The translations under genes were made by a program, and so were the position numbers. Below the pieces are notes generated by a model. The model was not told the origin of the DNA and searched no databases. It saw only the letters and a list, made by a program, of their open reading frames with translations. From CAVVMA01 sp963830715 (GTDB taxonomy: Bacteria > Desulfobacterota > Binatia > Binatales > Binataceae), in the NCBI GenBank assembly GCA_963830715.1, contig CAWHNS010000022.1, positions 186,001 through 250,000 of the forward strand: a DNA stretch of 64,000 nucleotides, given 5' to 3'. Positions within the stretch are counted from its first letter, which is position 1, and each line of letters starts with the position of its first letter. Below are positions 10,190 to 18,900 of the stretch, piece after piece.

Positions 10190-10741
10190 TTGCGCGCGAC
10201 CGCCACTTTCCGGTCTGAACCAGCGGATCGACAATTGCTTTTTACCGACGGCATCGTGGGAGTCAATGAACCAATCGCGAGCCCGCATGAAGGGCGCGTC
10301 GGTACCGTCGCCAAGGGCCGATTCGGCGCCCCCCTGGTCATTTTCGACGGCTGCAACTTCAAGGTCCTCCTCGCCGAGGACAACGCGATCAACCAGAAGG
10401 TGGCGATGCGGCAACTGCGGCGGCTCGGATGCGTCGCCGACGCGGTGACCAACGGCCTCGAGGCGCTCGAAGCACTGGCTCGCGAGCTATACGACCTGGT
10501 GCTGATGGATTGCCAGATGCCGGAGATGGACGGCTACGAAGCGACGCGCCGAATCCGCCGGATGGAGGGCCTCGCGCGCCACACGGCGATCATCGCAATG
10601 ACGGCGCACGCGCTCGTAGGCGATCGCGAGAAGTGCATTCAAGCCGGCATGGATGAGTACATCGCCAAGCCGGTGAAGATCGAGATTCTGGCCGCGATGC
10701 TTCGCAGTGTGATGCTCGCGCGCGGTGTTCCGTGCGAATAG
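10190..10741 (+). CDS. Stand-alone response-regulator receiver domain
   Basis: Residues from about 57 onward form a complete CheY-like receiver domain. The acidic pair is in LLAEDNAINQK, the phospho-acceptor Asp in LVLMDCQMPEMDGYEA, the Thr in IAMTAHA and the Lys in YIAKPVK. This sequence style is characteristic of the C-terminal receiver of hybrid histidine kinases. The preceding 50 residues match no kinase domain. There is no output domain, and no kinase gene is in the window. The start is uncertain: TTG 10190 is the longest option and a later start just before the receiver is equally possible. It may be an orphan receiver or the remnant of a hybrid kinase. Confidence 0.72.
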   Translation: MRATATFRSEPADRQLLFTDGIVGVNEPIASPHEGRVGTVAKGRFGAPLVIFDGCNFKVLLAEDNAINQKVAMRQLRRLGCVADAVTNGLEALEALARELYDLVLMDCQMPEMDGYEATRRIRRMEGLARHTAIIAMTAHALVGDREKCIQAGMDEYIAKPVKIEILAAMLRSVMLARGVPCE

Positions 10742-10753
10742 GAAGCGCCGGTC

Positions 10754-11764
10754 TCAGACTTCGCGGCCGATCTGCTCGTCGATCAGCACGCCGAGACTGT
10801 CGCGATAAATCGAGGGCTTGAGCAGGGTCAACGCCTGTCGCGCAACCTTGACCTGCTCGCCGGCCATCGCACGCGCCCGGTCCAGCAGTTGCGGGCTGCG
10901 CAGGATTTGCAGCGCGCGCTCGAAGTCGGCGCCATCGAATGTCCGGCCGTCGCTGAACAGCTTGCGCAGTTCGGGGTCGGATTCAACTCCCAGCACAACC
11001 GGCAGCGACGGAATCCCTTCGCGTAGGTCCGATCCGACGGGTTTGCCGGTCTTTTCCTCGGGACCCAGGATATCGAGCAGGTCGTCGATCATCTGGAATG
11101 CGAGCCCGATCGCACGCCCGAGGTCCTCCATGGCGGACATCAGCGGAGCCGGCGCCCCGGCGAGATCGGCGGCGACCCTCCCTCCTGCGGCGAAGAGCGA
11201 GGCGGTCTTGCGGCCGATCACGGCCATGTAGTCGTTCAGGTTGACGGCGGCGTTGCGCCGCAACCGCCCTTCCATCACCTCGCCCTCGGTCAATTGAATA
11301 CAGGCCTGCGCGGCGGTGCGCACCAGCGGCTCCTCGAACCGGCCGCACAACTCGAAGGCGCGGCAGAACAGATAGTCGCCCGCGACCATCGTGGGTCCCT
11401 GCCCGTAGCGGGTGTAGGCCGAGGGCTTGCCGCGCCGCAGGGTGCCGCCGTCGATGATGTCGTCATGGAGGAGCGTCGCGGAATGGATCAACTCGAGCGC
11501 GATCGCGGCGTCGATCGCGTCGGCGACGGTCCGATCGTTGCCGCCGCATCCGCGATGCACCAGCAGGATGAACAGCGGGCGCAGGCGCTTGCCGCCGCCG
11601 TCGATGAGGTAATGGCAGATTTCGGAAATCAGGCCCTCGCGCGAGTCGAGCAGGCGCGACAATTTGGCCTCGACCGCATGCAGGTCGGTCTCGACCAGTC
11701 GCGACGGGTTCAATGGCTCGATCACTGATGATCTCGCCAGCGCTTCGGACTCTGCTTTCTTCAC
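10754..11764 (-). CDS. Polyprenyl diphosphate synthase (IspB/IspA-like trans-prenyltransferase)
   Basis: This enzyme condenses isopentenyl diphosphate onto an allylic primer to make a trans-polyprenyl diphosphate, such as a quinone side chain. GGGKRLRP precedes the first Asp-rich motif LLHDDIIDGGTLRRG, and the second is QMIDDLLDILG. The residues upstream of the first motif (LIHSAT) are small, which is typical of long-chain (C35-C50) enzymes, but the chain length cannot be set by eye. GTG 11764 is chosen because it begins 2 bases after the cofE stop; the longer reading to 11824 would run into cofE. It is therefore the last gene of the F420 operon, and its product could instead serve quinone or glycan-carrier synthesis. 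Confidence 0.88.
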   Translation of the reverse strand: MKKAESEALARSSVIEPLNPSRLVETDLHAVEAKLSRLLDSREGLISEICHYLIDGGGKRLRPLFILLVHRGCGGNDRTVADAIDAAIALELIHSATLLHDDIIDGGTLRRGKPSAYTRYGQGPTMVAGDYLFCRAFELCGRFEEPLVRTAAQACIQLTEGEVMEGRLRRNAAVNLNDYMAVIGRKTASLFAAGGRVAADLAGAPAPLMSAMEDLGRAIGLAFQMIDDLLDILGPEEKTGKPVGSDLREGIPSLPVVLGVESDPELRKLFSDGRTFDGADFERALQILRSPQLLDRARAMAGEQVKVARQALTLLKPSIYRDSLGVLIDEQIGREV

Positions 11765-11766
11765 GG

Positions 11767-12522
11767 TCAGCGAAACAAGTCGGCTTCGGCCGGTCGAATC
11801 AGCACTTTCGCGCTGGCCTCGCACGGCTCAAATTTGTAACCGCGAACGAGCACCGCCGGAATCGCGGCCGCTTTCTGCATCAACAGACCGGCCGCAGAGG
11901 CGATCTCGTCGGCGATCGCGACCACTGTATGATGGAGCTCGCGGCCTGCGAGATCCGTGGTGCCGCGCAGATCCAGCATCGGATTCATCCCGGCGATTCC
12001 GAGGCAAATCTCCGTGAGACCGTCGCGCCACGGGCGACCGAACGTGTCGGTGATCAGCACCGCGACATCGGCGCCGCTCAGGCGCTTCAACTCGGCGCGG
12101 ATTTTCGACGCTGAAGCGTCGGGGTCTCGCGGCAACAGGATAGCGCAATCGTCGGCCATGCTGTTCGATTCATCCACTCCGGCGTTCGCGCAGACCCATC
12201 CGGGGCCGGTCTCGACGATCATCACGCCCTTGTCCATCCGCACGATGCGGCTGGTCTGCCGCAGTACGACTTCGACGGCGCGCGCGTCCTTTTCCCATCG
12301 CGCGGCGAAATTGAGCGCGAGCTGCGAGGGCTCTACATCGCGCAAGTCGACCAGCCGGCCCTCCGCCTTCGAGATTATCTTCTGGCAGACCACGACGATG
12401 TCTCCGTGCTCGAGCTTCAGACCGCCTTTCTCGAGCCCCCGCATCAGGAACTGCGCGAGATTGTCCCCCTGCTTGACGAGAGGGATGCCGTCGATGGGGG
12501 CGAGAGTAAGAGTCGCCATCAC
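11767..12522 (-). CDS. cofE: Coenzyme F420-0:L-glutamate ligase CofE
   Basis: CofE adds gamma-linked glutamates to F420-0 in a GTP-dependent reaction. At 251 residues it matches the stand-alone archaeal-type CofE, not the longer actinobacterial FbiB that carries a C-terminal FMN (nitroreductase-like) domain. Typical stretches are DIVVVCQKIISKAEGR near residue 41, GWVCANAGVDESN, LITDTFGRPWRDG and GIAGM. It sits 5 bases downstream of cofD and 2 bases upstream of the polyprenyl synthase, in one operon. The start shown begins MMATLTL; the second Met is equally possible. Confidence 0.94.
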   Translation of the reverse strand: MMATLTLAPIDGIPLVKQGDNLAQFLMRGLEKGGLKLEHGDIVVVCQKIISKAEGRLVDLRDVEPSQLALNFAARWEKDARAVEVVLRQTSRIVRMDKGVMIVETGPGWVCANAGVDESNSMADDCAILLPRDPDASASKIRAELKRLSGADVAVLITDTFGRPWRDGLTEICLGIAGMNPMLDLRGTTDLAGRELHHTVVAIADEIASAAGLLMQKAAAIPAVLVRGYKFEPCEASAKVLIRPAEADLFR

Positions 12523-12527
12523 TGGAA

Positions 12528-13490
12528 CTAAGCGTACACCTCAAGCGAGTTTAGAACCACGTCCGCGAGACGGGCCGCGCGCGCCGGCGAGGTCATGATC
12601 GTATCGGTCGCCACCGCCCGCATCCCAAGCTCCCGGATCGGGCCGGCGTAACGCTGATCGATCCGGTCCAGCACCAGGACGCTCGCGATATCGCGGTAGA
12701 GCCGTGCGATTCCGAGCGGCGAGACCTCGTGGCCCAGACCGCGCATCATCTTGTCCGCCGGTCCCTTGATCGTCCGGCCGCCGACGATCGGACTTATCGC
12801 AGCGACGCGCTCGCGAGCCGATCGCAGCGCCTCGCGCATCCCGCCAAGCGCCAGGATCGGCCCGATCGAGACGAAGGGATTCGATGGCGTGAGAATCACC
12901 GCGGCCGAATCGCGAATGGCCGAGACCGCAGCCGGCAGCGGGCGGCACCGCGCAGCGCCGCGCAACTCGATCCGCTCGACCGCTCCGCGAGCCCGTCCGC
13001 GCACGAAGTATTGCTGGAAGGGGATCGCAGCCCGGCCCTTGAGCTTGACGAAGGTGCGCACGCGATCATCGCTCATCGGCATAACGGTCGCGCCCACGCC
13101 GAAGCCGGCGGCTATCTCGCGCGTGATGCGGCTCAACGGCACCCCGATGCTCAGTTGCTCGGTGCGGAACAGATGGGTCGCGAGATCGCGATCGCCAAGC
13201 ACGAACCATCCCTTGCCGTAAAAGCGTTGAAGCGCCCCGATCGTGTTGAAGCTGTCCTGTTCGAGACCCCATCCGTGCGTTTTGTTGACCGCGCCGGCGA
13301 GTGTGTAGATCACAGTGTCGATATCGGGCGATACGTGGAGGCCATAGAAATGTTCGTCGTCGCCGGTATTGACGACGACAGTCAGACGGCGCGGATCGAC
13401 GCGGCGAACGAGGCCGCGGATGAACCTAGCCGCACCCACTCCCCCCGCAAGCGTGGTTATCCGGCTGCGGGGGCCTCGGACGCGCGCCAT
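12528..13490 (-). CDS. cofD: 2-phospho-L-lactate (or phosphoenolpyruvate) transferase CofD
   Basis: CofD transfers the phospho-lactyl or enolpyruvyl group from its guanosine diphosphate carrier to FO, giving F420-0 or its dehydro form. The N-terminal ITTLAGGVGAARFIRGL is the family signature, followed by VVVNTGDDEHFYGLHVSPDIDT. The C-terminal region with TPSNPFVSIGPIL and ISPIVGG is also conserved. The first 64 bases overlap the 3' end of cofH, a strong sign of translational coupling. No gene for the guanylyltransferase that feeds it (CofC/FbiD) was found in the window, so that step must be encoded elsewhere. Confidence 0.94.
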   Translation of the reverse strand: MARVRGPRSRITTLAGGVGAARFIRGLVRRVDPRRLTVVVNTGDDEHFYGLHVSPDIDTVIYTLAGAVNKTHGWGLEQDSFNTIGALQRFYGKGWFVLGDRDLATHLFRTEQLSIGVPLSRITREIAAGFGVGATVMPMSDDRVRTFVKLKGRAAIPFQQYFVRGRARGAVERIELRGAARCRPLPAAVSAIRDSAAVILTPSNPFVSIGPILALGGMREALRSARERVAAISPIVGGRTIKGPADKMMRGLGHEVSPLGIARLYRDIASVLVLDRIDQRYAGPIRELGMRAVATDTIMTSPARAARLADVVLNSLEVYA

Positions 13491-14670
13491 TGGGGGCCTT
13501 TCTTCCGTACAGCTTCTTGTAGGTCGTTGTGCGTTCGATCGCGATGCGTCCCATCTCGCGGGCCTTGTCCTCGATCAGGTCCACCGGCACGAACTCGCCG
13601 GAGTCGCCGCCGGCCTGCGCCGTGATGCTCTCCTCCATCAGCGTACCCGAGAAGTCGTTGCATCCGGTCTTCAGCGTGAGCGCCGCCAGGTCAACGCCGA
13701 GCTTTACCCACGAAGTCTGCAGGTTATCGATCCAGCCGCGCAGGAACAGCCGCGAGAAGGCGTACATCCGGAAATCCGGAACACCGTCGGGCGGCGGCGA
13801 GACCAGGCCCTTGCGGAAGAGCACCGTGTTCTCATGGATGAAACGCAGCGGTACGAACTCGGTAAAGCCGTGGGTCTGCTTCTGGATATCGCGCAACAGC
13901 TTGAGATGATTGACGACATGGCGCGGACTTTCGAGATGGCCGTACATGATGGTTGACGTGGTTGGAATGCCGAGCGAATGCGCGGTCGTGATGATCTCGA
14001 CCCACGCCGCGACATCGACCTTCTTGTGGCTCAGGATCTCGCGCACGCCGTCATCGAGAATTTCCGCGGCGGTGCCGGGGATCGATCCAAGTCCGTGGTC
14101 GCGCAACATCTGGATATACTCGGGATAGTCCATCTGTACGCGGCGCGCGCCGTACATGATCTCCATCGGCGAGAACGCGTGAACGTGAATCTGGGGGAAA
14201 TGCCGCTTGATGACGACCAGCAGGTCGCGATACTTGAATGGCGGCATGTCGGGATTGATCCCGCCCTGCATGCAGATTTCGGTCGCGCCTCGTTCCCACG
14301 CGTCGGCCACCTTGCCCAGGATTACTTCGTCCGAATGGTCATACGCGTCGGATTCCCACTTCTGCCGCTTGAACCCGCAGAACTGGCATCCCACGAAACA
14401 TATGTTCGTGAAATTGATGTTCCGATTGACTACATATGTGACTTCGTTGCCGGCGTCTTCGGCGCGCGCGAGGTCGGCGCACTTGATTATAGCGCGGAGG
14501 TCGTCGCCTTCGGCGGTGTACAGCGCGAGGCCCTCCTCGGCGCTGAGCTCTTCGCGCCCGAGACTCTGGCGGAGCGCCGCACGCACGCCCGCCGACGCCT
14601 TGTCCATCAGGACGCCAACCGGCGTAGCCTCGATTTCGTCCACGTAATCGCGCAGTTCGGCGAGGTTCAC
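13426..14670 (-). CDS. cofH: FO synthase subunit 2 (CofH)
   Basis: CofH is the radical SAM half of FO synthase that joins a tyrosine-derived hydroxybenzyl unit to 5-amino-6-ribitylaminouracil. The cluster-binding motif CFVGCQFC is at residues 91-98. MQGGINPDMPPFKY and HAFSPMEI are typical of the MqnC/CofH branch. The product ends in a basic, Gly/Cys-rich tail (GGSGCG) beyond the normal C-terminus, which may result from the overlap with cofD. It overlaps cofG by 4 bases. CofG and CofH are encoded as two proteins here, the archaeal and cyanobacterial arrangement, rather than the fused FbiC of actinobacteria. Confidence 0.94.
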   Translation of the reverse strand: MNLAELRDYVDEIEATPVGVLMDKASAGVRAALRQSLGREELSAEEGLALYTAEGDDLRAIIKCADLARAEDAGNEVTYVVNRNINFTNICFVGCQFCGFKRQKWESDAYDHSDEVILGKVADAWERGATEICMQGGINPDMPPFKYRDLLVVIKRHFPQIHVHAFSPMEIMYGARRVQMDYPEYIQMLRDHGLGSIPGTAAEILDDGVREILSHKKVDVAAWVEIITTAHSLGIPTTSTIMYGHLESPRHVVNHLKLLRDIQKQTHGFTEFVPLRFIHENTVLFRKGLVSPPPDGVPDFRMYAFSRLFLRGWIDNLQTSWVKLGVDLAALTLKTGCNDFSGTLMEESITAQAGGDSGEFVPVDLIEDKAREMGRIAIERTTTYKKLYGRKAPNGARPRPPQPDNHACGGSGCG

Positions 14671-15890
14671 GCGTCACCTCCCGCGGTCTGTGCCAGCAGC
14701 GTCTTCACTGCGGGCGTCAGCACCGGGTCGATCCATTCATCATTAATGTACTCGGGGTAAATTGCCAGACGTTCGATGAGCCTGAAACCCGCGCGGGCGC
14801 ATCGCTCGCCCAGCAGCTCGATATGCGGCCAAGGCGCCTCGGGATTCACGTAGTCCTTGCTGAGGGGCGAGATGCCGCCCCAATCGTTGATTCCCGCCGC
14901 GAGGAACAGCTCGATCGAGTTCGGCGACAGATTCGGCGGCGCCTGCACGTTCATTTTGCTGCCCAGCACCAGCCGCGCGGCCGCGATCGCGCGGGCCATC
15001 TCGAACTCGCCGGGCTCAGGCGCATCCGCCATCCTGATGTCCGGCTTCGCACGGAAGTTCTGGATAATCACTTCCTGAATATGGCCGTGACGCTCGTTCA
15101 GGTCGCGTATCGCGACGAGGCTCTGCGCGCGCTCGGCCGGCGTCTCGCCGATCCCGAGCAGGATTCCGGTCGTGAACGGAATCCGGAGTTCGCCGGCCTC
15201 CTCGATCATTCGCATCCTGAGCGCCGGGTCTTTATCGGGGGCCGCCTGATGCACCTGGCCGCGGCCGCGAAGGCGCGGGGAGACGTTCTCGAGCATCAGG
15301 CCCATGCTGGCGTTCAGCGGCCGCAGCGTCCGCATCTCATCGCGGGTCATGAGGCCGGCGTTGGTATGGGGCAGCAGGCCCTCGTTCAGCGCCAACTCGC
15401 ACGCCCGCCCGACGTATTCGATCGTAGTGCGCACGCCGAGAGATTCGAGCGTCTCACGATACTCGCGAAATGCGACTTCGGGCTTGTCGCCGAGGCACAT
15501 CAGCGCCTCTTTGCATCCGAGGCTGCGGCCCTGGCGCGACCACTCGGCGATCTCGTCGGGCATCATGGTCCACGCGCCGGGATCGCCGGGGTCTTTGCGA
15601 AACGTGCAATAGGTGCATCGGTCGCGGCACAGATTCGTGACCGGCAGAAAGACCTTGCGCGAGTATGTCACTTCGCGTCCCTTCGCCGAATCGCGCATCG
15701 CGGCCGCCGCCCCAAGGACTCCGGCAAGCTCGTCGTCACGGCATTCGATCAGCGCGATCGCGTCGGCTTCGTCGAGGCGAACACCCGACCGGGCGCGATC
15801 GAGAATCTCGCGAATCGGCGACGCCTCGGAGGCGACGCCGGATGACACAAGCTGCTCTAAGGCCATGGGCTCATGGCCGTTATAGGCCAT
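14667..15890 (-). CDS. cofG: FO synthase subunit 1 (CofG)
   Basis: CofG is the partner radical SAM enzyme of CofH in FO (F420 chromophore) synthesis. CRDRCTYC at residues 88-95 binds the 4Fe-4S cluster. SRKVFLPVTNLCRD and GILLGIGETPAER are typical of the family, and NLSPNSIELFLAAGINDWGGISP near the end is diagnostic. The stop overlaps the cofH start by 4 bases (ATGA). It heads the cofG-cofH-cofD-cofE-prenyl synthase operon, and the 153-base gap to the divergent gene at 16044 must hold its promoter. The second Met, nine codons in, is an alternative start. Confidence 0.94.
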   Translation of the reverse strand: MAYNGHEPMALEQLVSSGVASEASPIREILDRARSGVRLDEADAIALIECRDDELAGVLGAAAAMRDSAKGREVTYSRKVFLPVTNLCRDRCTYCTFRKDPGDPGAWTMMPDEIAEWSRQGRSLGCKEALMCLGDKPEVAFREYRETLESLGVRTTIEYVGRACELALNEGLLPHTNAGLMTRDEMRTLRPLNASMGLMLENVSPRLRGRGQVHQAAPDKDPALRMRMIEEAGELRIPFTTGILLGIGETPAERAQSLVAIRDLNERHGHIQEVIIQNFRAKPDIRMADAPEPGEFEMARAIAAARLVLGSKMNVQAPPNLSPNSIELFLAAGINDWGGISPLSKDYVNPEAPWPHIELLGERCARAGFRLIERLAIYPEYINDEWIDPVLTPAVKTLLAQTAGGDA

Positions 15891-16043
15891 GACCTACGGG
15901 GAGGCAACCAGCCTTCGATGGGTTCCGCCGCAATGCGTTCGCGCCTTGACGGACGCGATCGAAAGCGGCACGGTGGATCGTTGAGCTAGAGGCGGGCGTC
16001 CGACGCCTTCATTGATGCCATCGGCATTAAACGGGCATTTAAA

Positions 16044-16364
16044 TTGAGACGACGATTGAAATTGACGCGCGGCGCTGCGCTTTTCGCGGCGAGCGCACTG
16101 ATGCTGGCGCAGTTGGTTGGCGCCGCGCATTTCCATCTCATCCCCGCACAGCACAAGTACTCCAGGACGCCTTCGGCAAGCGCCGATGAGGGCGCATGCG
16201 CGGTCTGTTTGCTTCAGCTCCACTCTCCGTCGGCATTCGCGGCGGTTCCGTCGATCGCGTCGCCGCTGCTACGCGAGCGCCTTGCGATTTACATGGCCCG
16301 GCCACCCTTGCTTTCCGCCTGCCGGAGGCAATTGTTCGGCAGGGCTCCGCCCGCTTCGGTCTGA
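16044..16364 (+). CDS. DUF2946-like secreted or membrane-anchored protein
   Basis: The 106-residue product starts with a basic stretch and a hydrophobic segment (ALFAASALMLAQLVGAA). It continues with HFHLIPAQH and then CAVCLLQLHSPS, a His/Cys arrangement like that of DUF2946 proteins, which often sit beside TonB-dependent receptors and metal genes. That points to metal sensing or binding in the periplasm, by inference only. The start is a TTG with another TTG four codons later, so the N-terminus is uncertain. It lies directly upstream of the TonB receptor on the same strand. Confidence 0.6.
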   Translation: MRRRLKLTRGAALFAASALMLAQLVGAAHFHLIPAQHKYSRTPSASADEGACAVCLLQLHSPSAFAAVPSIASPLLRERLAIYMARPPLLSACRRQLFGRAPPASV

Positions 16365-16388
16365 ACTCCTTTTCCCCTTAACGCTGAG

Positions 16389-18860
16389 ATGTTGCGCGTG
16401 TTCGCGGCATGGTCGCGCCGCCCATGCGGGCTTGGCGATGGCGAGGGCCGCAATCTGGAGGAGTTACGATGCGAAGGCTTGCGATTATTGCCCGGGCTGG
16501 CAACGCTGCTCGCCCTGCCGATTTGGTCATTGGTCAACGCTGCGGAAACGAAAGTTGATCCGCGAGATATAACCGGAACGGTCAACGACGCGCTGGGCAG
16601 GCCGCTGGCCGGCGTCAGTATTTCACTGCAAGACAGCAGCGGAAAAGTCGCCGGCAAGACTCGTAGCGACTCGCAGGGTCATTTCATTTTCGGGAAACTC
16701 GCCCCCGGCGTATATGCAGTGATGGCCGAGAAGCCGGAATTCAAGACTGCGACCGCGATCGTGACCGTTACGGCCACGGGGGCGAAACCCGTGGAGTTGG
16801 CGATGGAATCCGAGGTTGCTTTGAGCTTGCAGGTCGTGGCGAAGCGTCTCGATCAGGCGCGCAATTCGCTTTCTCCGCAGACCGGCGGAAGCGTCTATCG
16901 TTTCAGCGACAAGGCGATTGACGAATTGCCGCAATCGGAGAACACGGCGCTCAACCAAGTGCTGCTTCAGGCGCCGGGCGTGGTGCAGGACTCATTCGGG
17001 CAACTTCACGTCCGGGGCGATCATGCCAATCTCCAGTACCGCATCAACGGCATCCAGTTGCCGGAGGGAATCACCGGTTTCGGTCAATCGCTCAGCCCGC
17101 GCTTTGCCCAGAGCATCAGCTTGCTCACCGGCGCTCTGCCGGCGGAATTCGGCCTTCGCACCGCGGGAGTTATCGATATCAAGACCAAAGACGGATTACA
17201 GGATGCCGGCGGTGATCTCGAATTCTTCGGCGGGCAGCGCGGCACCACCCAGCCGAGCTTCGAGTACGGAGGAGCAAGCGGCAAGCTCAGCTATTTCGTG
17301 ACGGGACAATATCTTGGCACCGATCGAGGTGTTGAGCCGCCCACGCCCGGCCCTACCGCCATTCATGACACCAGCAATCAGGGCAACGCTTTCGGCTACC
17401 TGTCGTACTTTCTAAACCCGACCACGCGCCTTAGCCTGATCACCGGAACAGCCATCAATCATTTTCAGATTCCCGCGAATCCCGATCAGCCGCAGGTCTT
17501 CCAGCTGATTAACGTGCCGACCTATCCTTCGGCCAACGTCCGCGAGAATCAGTTCGAGCAGAATTACTTCGGGGTGTTCGCGCTGCAAGGCGTTGTCGGG
17601 CCTGATATCGACTATCAGATCGCTCCCTTCAGCAGATATTCCACCGTCTCTTTCAATCCCGATCATGCCGGCGACCTGATCTACAACGGCGCGGCCTCGA
17701 GGGTCTTCCGCAGCGACTGGGGCAACGGGTTCCAGATCGATACGGCGTACCACGGTTTCAGCCAGCATACGATTCGCCTCGGCGGCTACTTCGATTCGGA
17801 GCGCGCCGAGATCGACAACCACGAAGCGACATTCCCGATCGATCCGGCTACCGGGAAGCAATCGTCAACGGTGCCGATTTCGATCGTCGATGACCTCGCA
17901 CTGCAGACCTGGATCTATAGCGTCTATCTGCAGGATGAATGGAAGCCGATCGACCGGCTGACCATCAACTTCGGCGCGCGGTTCGATCTTTATGACGGCC
18001 TGGTGCGCGCAGACCAAGCAAGCCCACGGGTGGGCGCGGAGTACTCATTGTCCGAAGGAACGACGCTGCACGCGGCCTACGCGCGCCAGTTCACGCCGCC
18101 GCCGACCGAGCTGGTGTCCGTGACTTCGGTCAAGAAATTCGAAAACACTACCGGCGCGCCGGCCTCGACCGGAAACAGCATTCCGACCGTAGAGCGCGAT
18201 CACCTGTTCGACGTCGGTGTGACTCAACAGGTTATTCCGGGGCTGAACGTCGGAATCGATTCCTACTACAAGAAGGCCGCCGACCTGATCGACGAGGGAC
18301 AATTCGGTCCGGCGCTGATCTTCGAGACCTTCAACTACGCCAAGGGCCGCGTTTACGGTGTTGAGTTCACCGGCTCCTATACCCATGAGAATCTGTATAG
18401 CTATGTCAACTTTGCCTACAGCGTCGCTCAGGGTACTCAGGTCGAATCGGGACAATTCAACTTCGGGCCGGACGAACTGGCCTACATAAGTAAGCACTAC
18501 ATATTTCTGGATCACGACCAGACGTTTTCCTCGTCGGTGGGCGCTGAATATGAGTGGAACGATTTCCTGTTCAGCATCGATGGAATCTACGGCAGCGGGC
18601 TCAGAGGCGGATTCGCCAACACCGGCAATCTGCCGTACTACATTCAGATCGATACGGCGATTGGGAGGCGCTTCACGCTGCCCAAGGTCGGCAAGATGGA
18701 AGCCCGCGTATCGATCGTCAATCTCAACGATCGCACTTATGCAATTCGCAACGGCACTGGCATCGGAGTGTTCGCCGCGCAATACGGTCCGCGCCGGGCC
18801 CTATATGGATCGATCAAGTGGGAACTTCCGTTCACCAAACCGCCAGCGGCTTCCAGATGA
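16389..18860 (+). CDS. TonB-dependent outer-membrane receptor with carboxypeptidase-regulatory-like domain
   Basis: This is an outer-membrane beta-barrel receptor driven by TonB. After the signal region comes a carboxypeptidase-regulatory-like domain (ITGTVNDALGRPLAGVSISLQD). Next is a plug (VLLQAPGVVQDSFGQLHVRGDHANLQYRINGIQLP, given in pieces here by family style) and a long barrel of alternating aromatic strands ending near the C-terminus. The real start is probably ATG 16469, which has GGAGGAG upstream and encodes MRRLAIIA. That frame joins the signal-peptide core (LATLLALPIWSLVNAAE) only if a 1-base indel near 16490 is corrected. The longer start at 16389 gives an unlikely N-terminus. The ligand is unknown; no cobalamin riboswitch was seen upstream. 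exbB follows 40 bases later. Confidence 0.88.
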   Translation: MLRVFAAWSRRPCGLGDGEGRNLEELRCEGLRLLPGLATLLALPIWSLVNAAETKVDPRDITGTVNDALGRPLAGVSISLQDSSGKVAGKTRSDSQGHFIFGKLAPGVYAVMAEKPEFKTATAIVTVTATGAKPVELAMESEVALSLQVVAKRLDQARNSLSPQTGGSVYRFSDKAIDELPQSENTALNQVLLQAPGVVQDSFGQLHVRGDHANLQYRINGIQLPEGITGFGQSLSPRFAQSISLLTGALPAEFGLRTAGVIDIKTKDGLQDAGGDLEFFGGQRGTTQPSFEYGGASGKLSYFVTGQYLGTDRGVEPPTPGPTAIHDTSNQGNAFGYLSYFLNPTTRLSLITGTAINHFQIPANPDQPQVFQLINVPTYPSANVRENQFEQNYFGVFALQGVVGPDIDYQIAPFSRYSTVSFNPDHAGDLIYNGAASRVFRSDWGNGFQIDTAYHGFSQHTIRLGGYFDSERAEIDNHEATFPIDPATGKQSSTVPISIVDDLALQTWIYSVYLQDEWKPIDRLTINFGARFDLYDGLVRADQASPRVGAEYSLSEGTTLHAAYARQFTPPPTELVSVTSVKKFENTTGAPASTGNSIPTVERDHLFDVGVTQQVIPGLNVGIDSYYKKAADLIDEGQFGPALIFETFNYAKGRVYGVEFTGSYTHENLYSYVNFAYSVAQGTQVESGQFNFGPDELAYISKHYIFLDHDQTFSSSVGAEYEWNDFLFSIDGIYGSGLRGGFANTGNLPYYIQIDTAIGRRFTLPKVGKMEARVSIVNLNDRTYAIRNGTGIGVFAAQYGPRRALYGSIKWELPFTKPPAASR

Positions 18861-18900
18861 TGGAGAATGTATACTCTAAGTGTGAATTGAGGGGTATTGA

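Noticed and set aside
15891..16043. Cobalamin or other riboswitch before the TonB receptor region
   Set aside because: No conserved riboswitch core could be seen in the short gap.
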